Part shown: positions 6,004 through 7,805 of the stretch, one piece after another
How the letters are laid out: every line of letters begins with the position of its first letter
Position numbering within the stretch: position 1 is the stretch's first letter
Assembly (NCBI GenBank): GCA_903835865.1
Contig: CAILON010000153.1
Span: 1 to 7,805, forward strand
Origin: an uncultured beta proteobacterium
Lineage (GTDB): Bacteria; Pseudomonadota; Gammaproteobacteria; Burkholderiales; Burkholderiaceae
Length of the DNA: 7,805 nt
Direction: 5' to 3'
The notes under the pieces: model-generated
The model's database searches: none
The model's input: only the letters and a program-made list of their open reading frames with translations
What the model was told of the DNA's origin: nothing
Position numbers and translations under genes: made by a program

Positions 6004-7155
6004 ATGACGACCTTCTCTTCTCTGAAGCCTAAAAAAGTATTGTTCATTGCCACCAGGCAAATTGGGGATGTTCTCGTCACCGCCCCCTTAATTAGGAAAG
6101 CCCGTGAACTCTGGCCCGATGCAGAATTTCACTTTTTAGGCTATCGCGGTAAGTTAGATATACTCAAAGGCAATTCGGACATCAGTGAGGTCATAGAAAC
6201 CTCTGATCGCCCAGGATTTGCTGAATACATCGCCCTCTTTAATCGCCTTTTTCAGCGTTATGACTTAGCCATCGTCACACAGCCCAGTGATCGCGCTTAC
6301 TTATATGGCTTAGTGTCCGCATTTAGGCGTGTAGGTATCTTGGGTGCTCATCCACAAGGCAAGGATGGCGCAAGCAATACCAAAATTGAAAAGCAAAATG
6401 CTTGGAAGAAGTTCATTTCGATGCACAACGTGACGGTAGACTATTTTGCACAGCACGTGATTGCAGAAAAACTGCGTCTACTCGAAGTTTTCTATAAAAA
6501 TCCCAGTGACTTATTTAAGCAGGCTATCTCTGTTACACCTCCTGAAGGTGAGCCCTTAACACCCTTAATCGCTGGCCGCCTTAATCAACCCTATGCCGTC
6601 TTGCATCCAGGACCTTTAACTGCTTACAAGCGCTGGCCCCTTGCGTATTGGCAGCAGTTGATTGAGTGGCTTGTAGAGCAAGGCTTGCAGGTAGTCTTGA
6701 GCGCTTCTCCTGCCAAACAAGACCTACAACTCAATCACGATATTTTGTCGTTACTAAATGAGCAGACTCGGAGCAATGTGATTGATACCGCTGGTAAGTT
6801 ATCTATTCCGCAGGCAGGGACCCTGTTGCGCGGCGCGGCAATTTATATTGGTGTCGACACTTCAATCACCCACTTAGCAGCTGCATGCAATATCCCTACC
6901 ATCGCATTATTTGGTGCAACACCACCAACGAATTTTGGACCTTGGCCCAATGGTTTCATTGGAGACCAGCCTTATCAATTGCGCACCCGCTCCCAAACCG
7001 TGGGTAATGTCACTATCCTGCAAGGTCCCGGGGAATGTGTTCCCTGCCGCAAAGCAGGTTGCGAAGATCGTGCGGATAGTAATAGTGAATGTTTGGACTT
7101 GCTTGAGCCTAGCCAGGTAATGAGTGCTGTTGAGTTAGCACTGAAAAAACAATAA
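6004..7155 (+). CDS. GT9 glycosyltransferase, lipopolysaccharide heptosyltransferase-like
   Basis: Encodes 383 residues, slightly longer than WaaC or WaaF (about 320-350). GT9 enzymes have the GT-B fold and usually add ADP-heptose to the inner core. The N-terminal domain has VLFIATRQIGDVLVTAPLI (12-30), where Asp22 lines up with the catalytic Asp of WaaC. The C-terminal domain has AVLHPGPLTAYKRWP (198-212) with Lys209 in the donor phosphate-binding region, and IGVDTSITHLAAA (282-294), the donor-binding signature. Near the end is a cysteine set, Cys345, Cys348, Cys353 and Cys363 (spacing 2, 4, 9). Resemblance is closest to WaaQ/heptosyltransferase III-type proteins, but acceptor position cannot be assigned. 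No Shine-Dalgarno is evident before 6004; the 5-base gap after the upstream gene suggests re-initiation. It ends 10 bases from convergent dnaE. Confidence 0.88.
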   Translation: MTTFSSLKPKKVLFIATRQIGDVLVTAPLIRKARELWPDAEFHFLGYRGKLDILKGNSDISEVIETSDRPGFAEYIALFNRLFQRYDLAIVTQPSDRAYLYGLVSAFRRVGILGAHPQGKDGASNTKIEKQNAWKKFISMHNVTVDYFAQHVIAEKLRLLEVFYKNPSDLFKQAISVTPPEGEPLTPLIAGRLNQPYAVLHPGPLTAYKRWPLAYWQQLIEWLVEQGLQVVLSASPAKQDLQLNHDILSLLNEQTRSNVIDTAGKLSIPQAGTLLRGAAIYIGVDTSITHLAAACNIPTIALFGATPPTNFGPWPNGFIGDQPYQLRTRSQTVGNVTILQGPGECVPCRKAGCEDRADSNSECLDLLEPSQVMSAVELALKKQ

Positions 7156-7171
7156 CACTTTAGTTTTAAAG
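7144..7171 (-). terminator. Weak candidate terminator at the end of dnaE
   Basis: On the minus strand CTTTA (7171-7167) can pair with TAAAG (7162-7158) around the loop AAAC, and a T-rich stretch with six T in a row (7149-7144) follows. The stem is only five mostly A-T pairs and includes the dnaE stop codon, and the T-run is 8 bases away, so efficiency would be poor. No comparable structure serves the plus-strand operon. Confidence 0.2.
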
Positions 7172-7805
7172 GTATTGAACCTGTACTGGATTGTTTTGCT
7201 TAGATGCCAAGATCTGACTCAAGCTATGCAAACAAGCGTCATTTGGGTAAATCCGTAATTCTTCTGGGAACTGCATTAAACAGGCGCCACCGCTTGTAGT
7301 AACTGCTGCGGTGAGTATTAAACCTTTAACAGAATCATTGGATCCTGGAATGGGAGCAGCTGCAGGACCTAACTTTGGATCCCGTACTCGATTGGTCATT
7401 AAGTAAGGTCCAATTTGAGATCTGAGCATTTTCAAATCAATTGCAGTATCAATACAGACATGGACATTGCGTGCAAAACGCATTCTAGCCCCAGTGATAT
7501 CCATCACTGCTTCAGAAACAATGCGCATACCCCCTGAGAATTTATCCGGAGTGACATTGACTTTGGCAACCAATAACTCATCTTCTTTTAACCAAGAGCG
7601 ATTAGGCTCATACACTTCGCTGTAGAGTGTGACCTCAATGGCTGCAGTACCGTCATCGATGGTCGCAATCATCATGCGGCCACGTTGACCAGTGAGCATT
7701 CGCGCTGAGGTAATAATGCCCGCAATCAATTGATCCTTACCTTCGGTAATCTTGGATAAGGACTGACGAATGAAATACGCGGTTTCATCACGATAGGCAT
7801 CAAAC
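7166..7805 (-). CDS. dnaE: DNA polymerase III alpha subunit, C-terminal end (partial, 5' end outside window)
   Basis: The minus-strand frame is open from the window edge (first full codon 7804-7802) to TAA at 7168-7166 and gives 212 residues of the replicative polymerase's C-terminus. DnaE is the catalytic alpha subunit that works with epsilon, the beta clamp and tau. The visible part starts FDAYRDETAYFIRQ, the end of the fingers/HhH region, and continues into the OB-fold: IAGIITSARMLTGQRGRMMI (27-46) and IDDGTAAIEVTLYSEVYE (49-66), then FSGGMRIVSEAVMDI (89-103). The last 100 residues form the tau-binding C-terminal domain, ending with the MQFPEELRIYPND block. The polymerase active site and PHP domain lie outside the window, so their integrity cannot be judged. 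A TTG at 7729 is an internal Leu codon, not a start. It converges on the glycosyltransferase operon. Confidence 0.93.
   Translation of the reverse strand, partial: FDAYRDETAYFIRQSLSKITEGKDQLIAGIITSARMLTGQRGRMMIATIDDGTAAIEVTLYSEVYEPNRSWLKEDELLVAKVNVTPDKFSGGMRIVSEAVMDITGARMRFARNVHVCIDTAIDLKMLRSQIGPYLMTNRVRDPKLGPAAAPIPGSNDSVKGLILTAAVTTSGGACLMQFPEELRIYPNDACLHSLSQILASKQNNPVQVQYL

Noticed and set aside
6911..7120. 69-residue plus-strand open frame inside the GT9 gene
   Set aside because: Shifted reading of a conserved C-terminal domain; no start signal and no recognisable product.
7727..7729. TTG as a start of a separate 187-residue protein
   Set aside because: The frame is open through the window edge and the upstream residues continue the DnaE family sequence, so this is an internal Leu codon.

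Overview
The window looks like the chromosome of a betaproteobacterium of the Burkholderiales, most like Polynucleobacter. The grounds are the gene order rsfS-rlmH-maf-rng, the protein variants encoded (for example the RlmH and RNase G sequences), very tight gene packing and a moderate GC content that looks mid-40s to high-40s by eye. The genus is an inference, not a search result. I see no mobile element, tRNA, rRNA, CRISPR array or broken gene. Every long frame is intact apart from the two genes cut by the window edges.

Layout. Bases 1-2690, plus strand, hold a housekeeping cluster: the end of rsfS (ribosomal silencing factor), rlmH (23S rRNA pseudouridine methyltransferase), maf (nucleotide pyrophosphatase) and rng (RNase G). 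The last three overlap and are probably translationally coupled. Bases 2687-4450, minus strand, hold msbA, the lipid A-core flippase, convergent with rng and sharing stop-codon bases with it. Bases 4461-7155, plus strand, hold a three-gene glycosyltransferase operon: a WaaE/KdtX-like GT2 enzyme, a second GT2 enzyme with a galactosyltransferase-type C-terminal motif, and a GT9 heptosyltransferase-like enzyme. Bases 7166-7805, minus strand, hold the C-terminal end of dnaE, the DNA polymerase III alpha subunit.

How the genes fit together. RsfS, RlmH and RNase G all act on ribosomes or rRNA, so the left block is a ribosome-maturation cluster carrying maf as a passenger. MsbA and the three glycosyltransferases form a divergent pair of units that probably build the lipopolysaccharide core and flip the core-lipid A across the inner membrane. 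The exact sugars added cannot be read from the sequence.

No new biological system is evident; this is mostly an ordinary core region. The most interesting points are at gene junctions. The msbA/glycosyltransferase divergent starts are only 10 bases apart, centred on a perfect inverted repeat, with a consensus TATAAT placed so that the glycosyltransferase mRNA would be leaderless. At the rng/msbA convergent junction, a perfect 10-base palindrome carries both stop codons.
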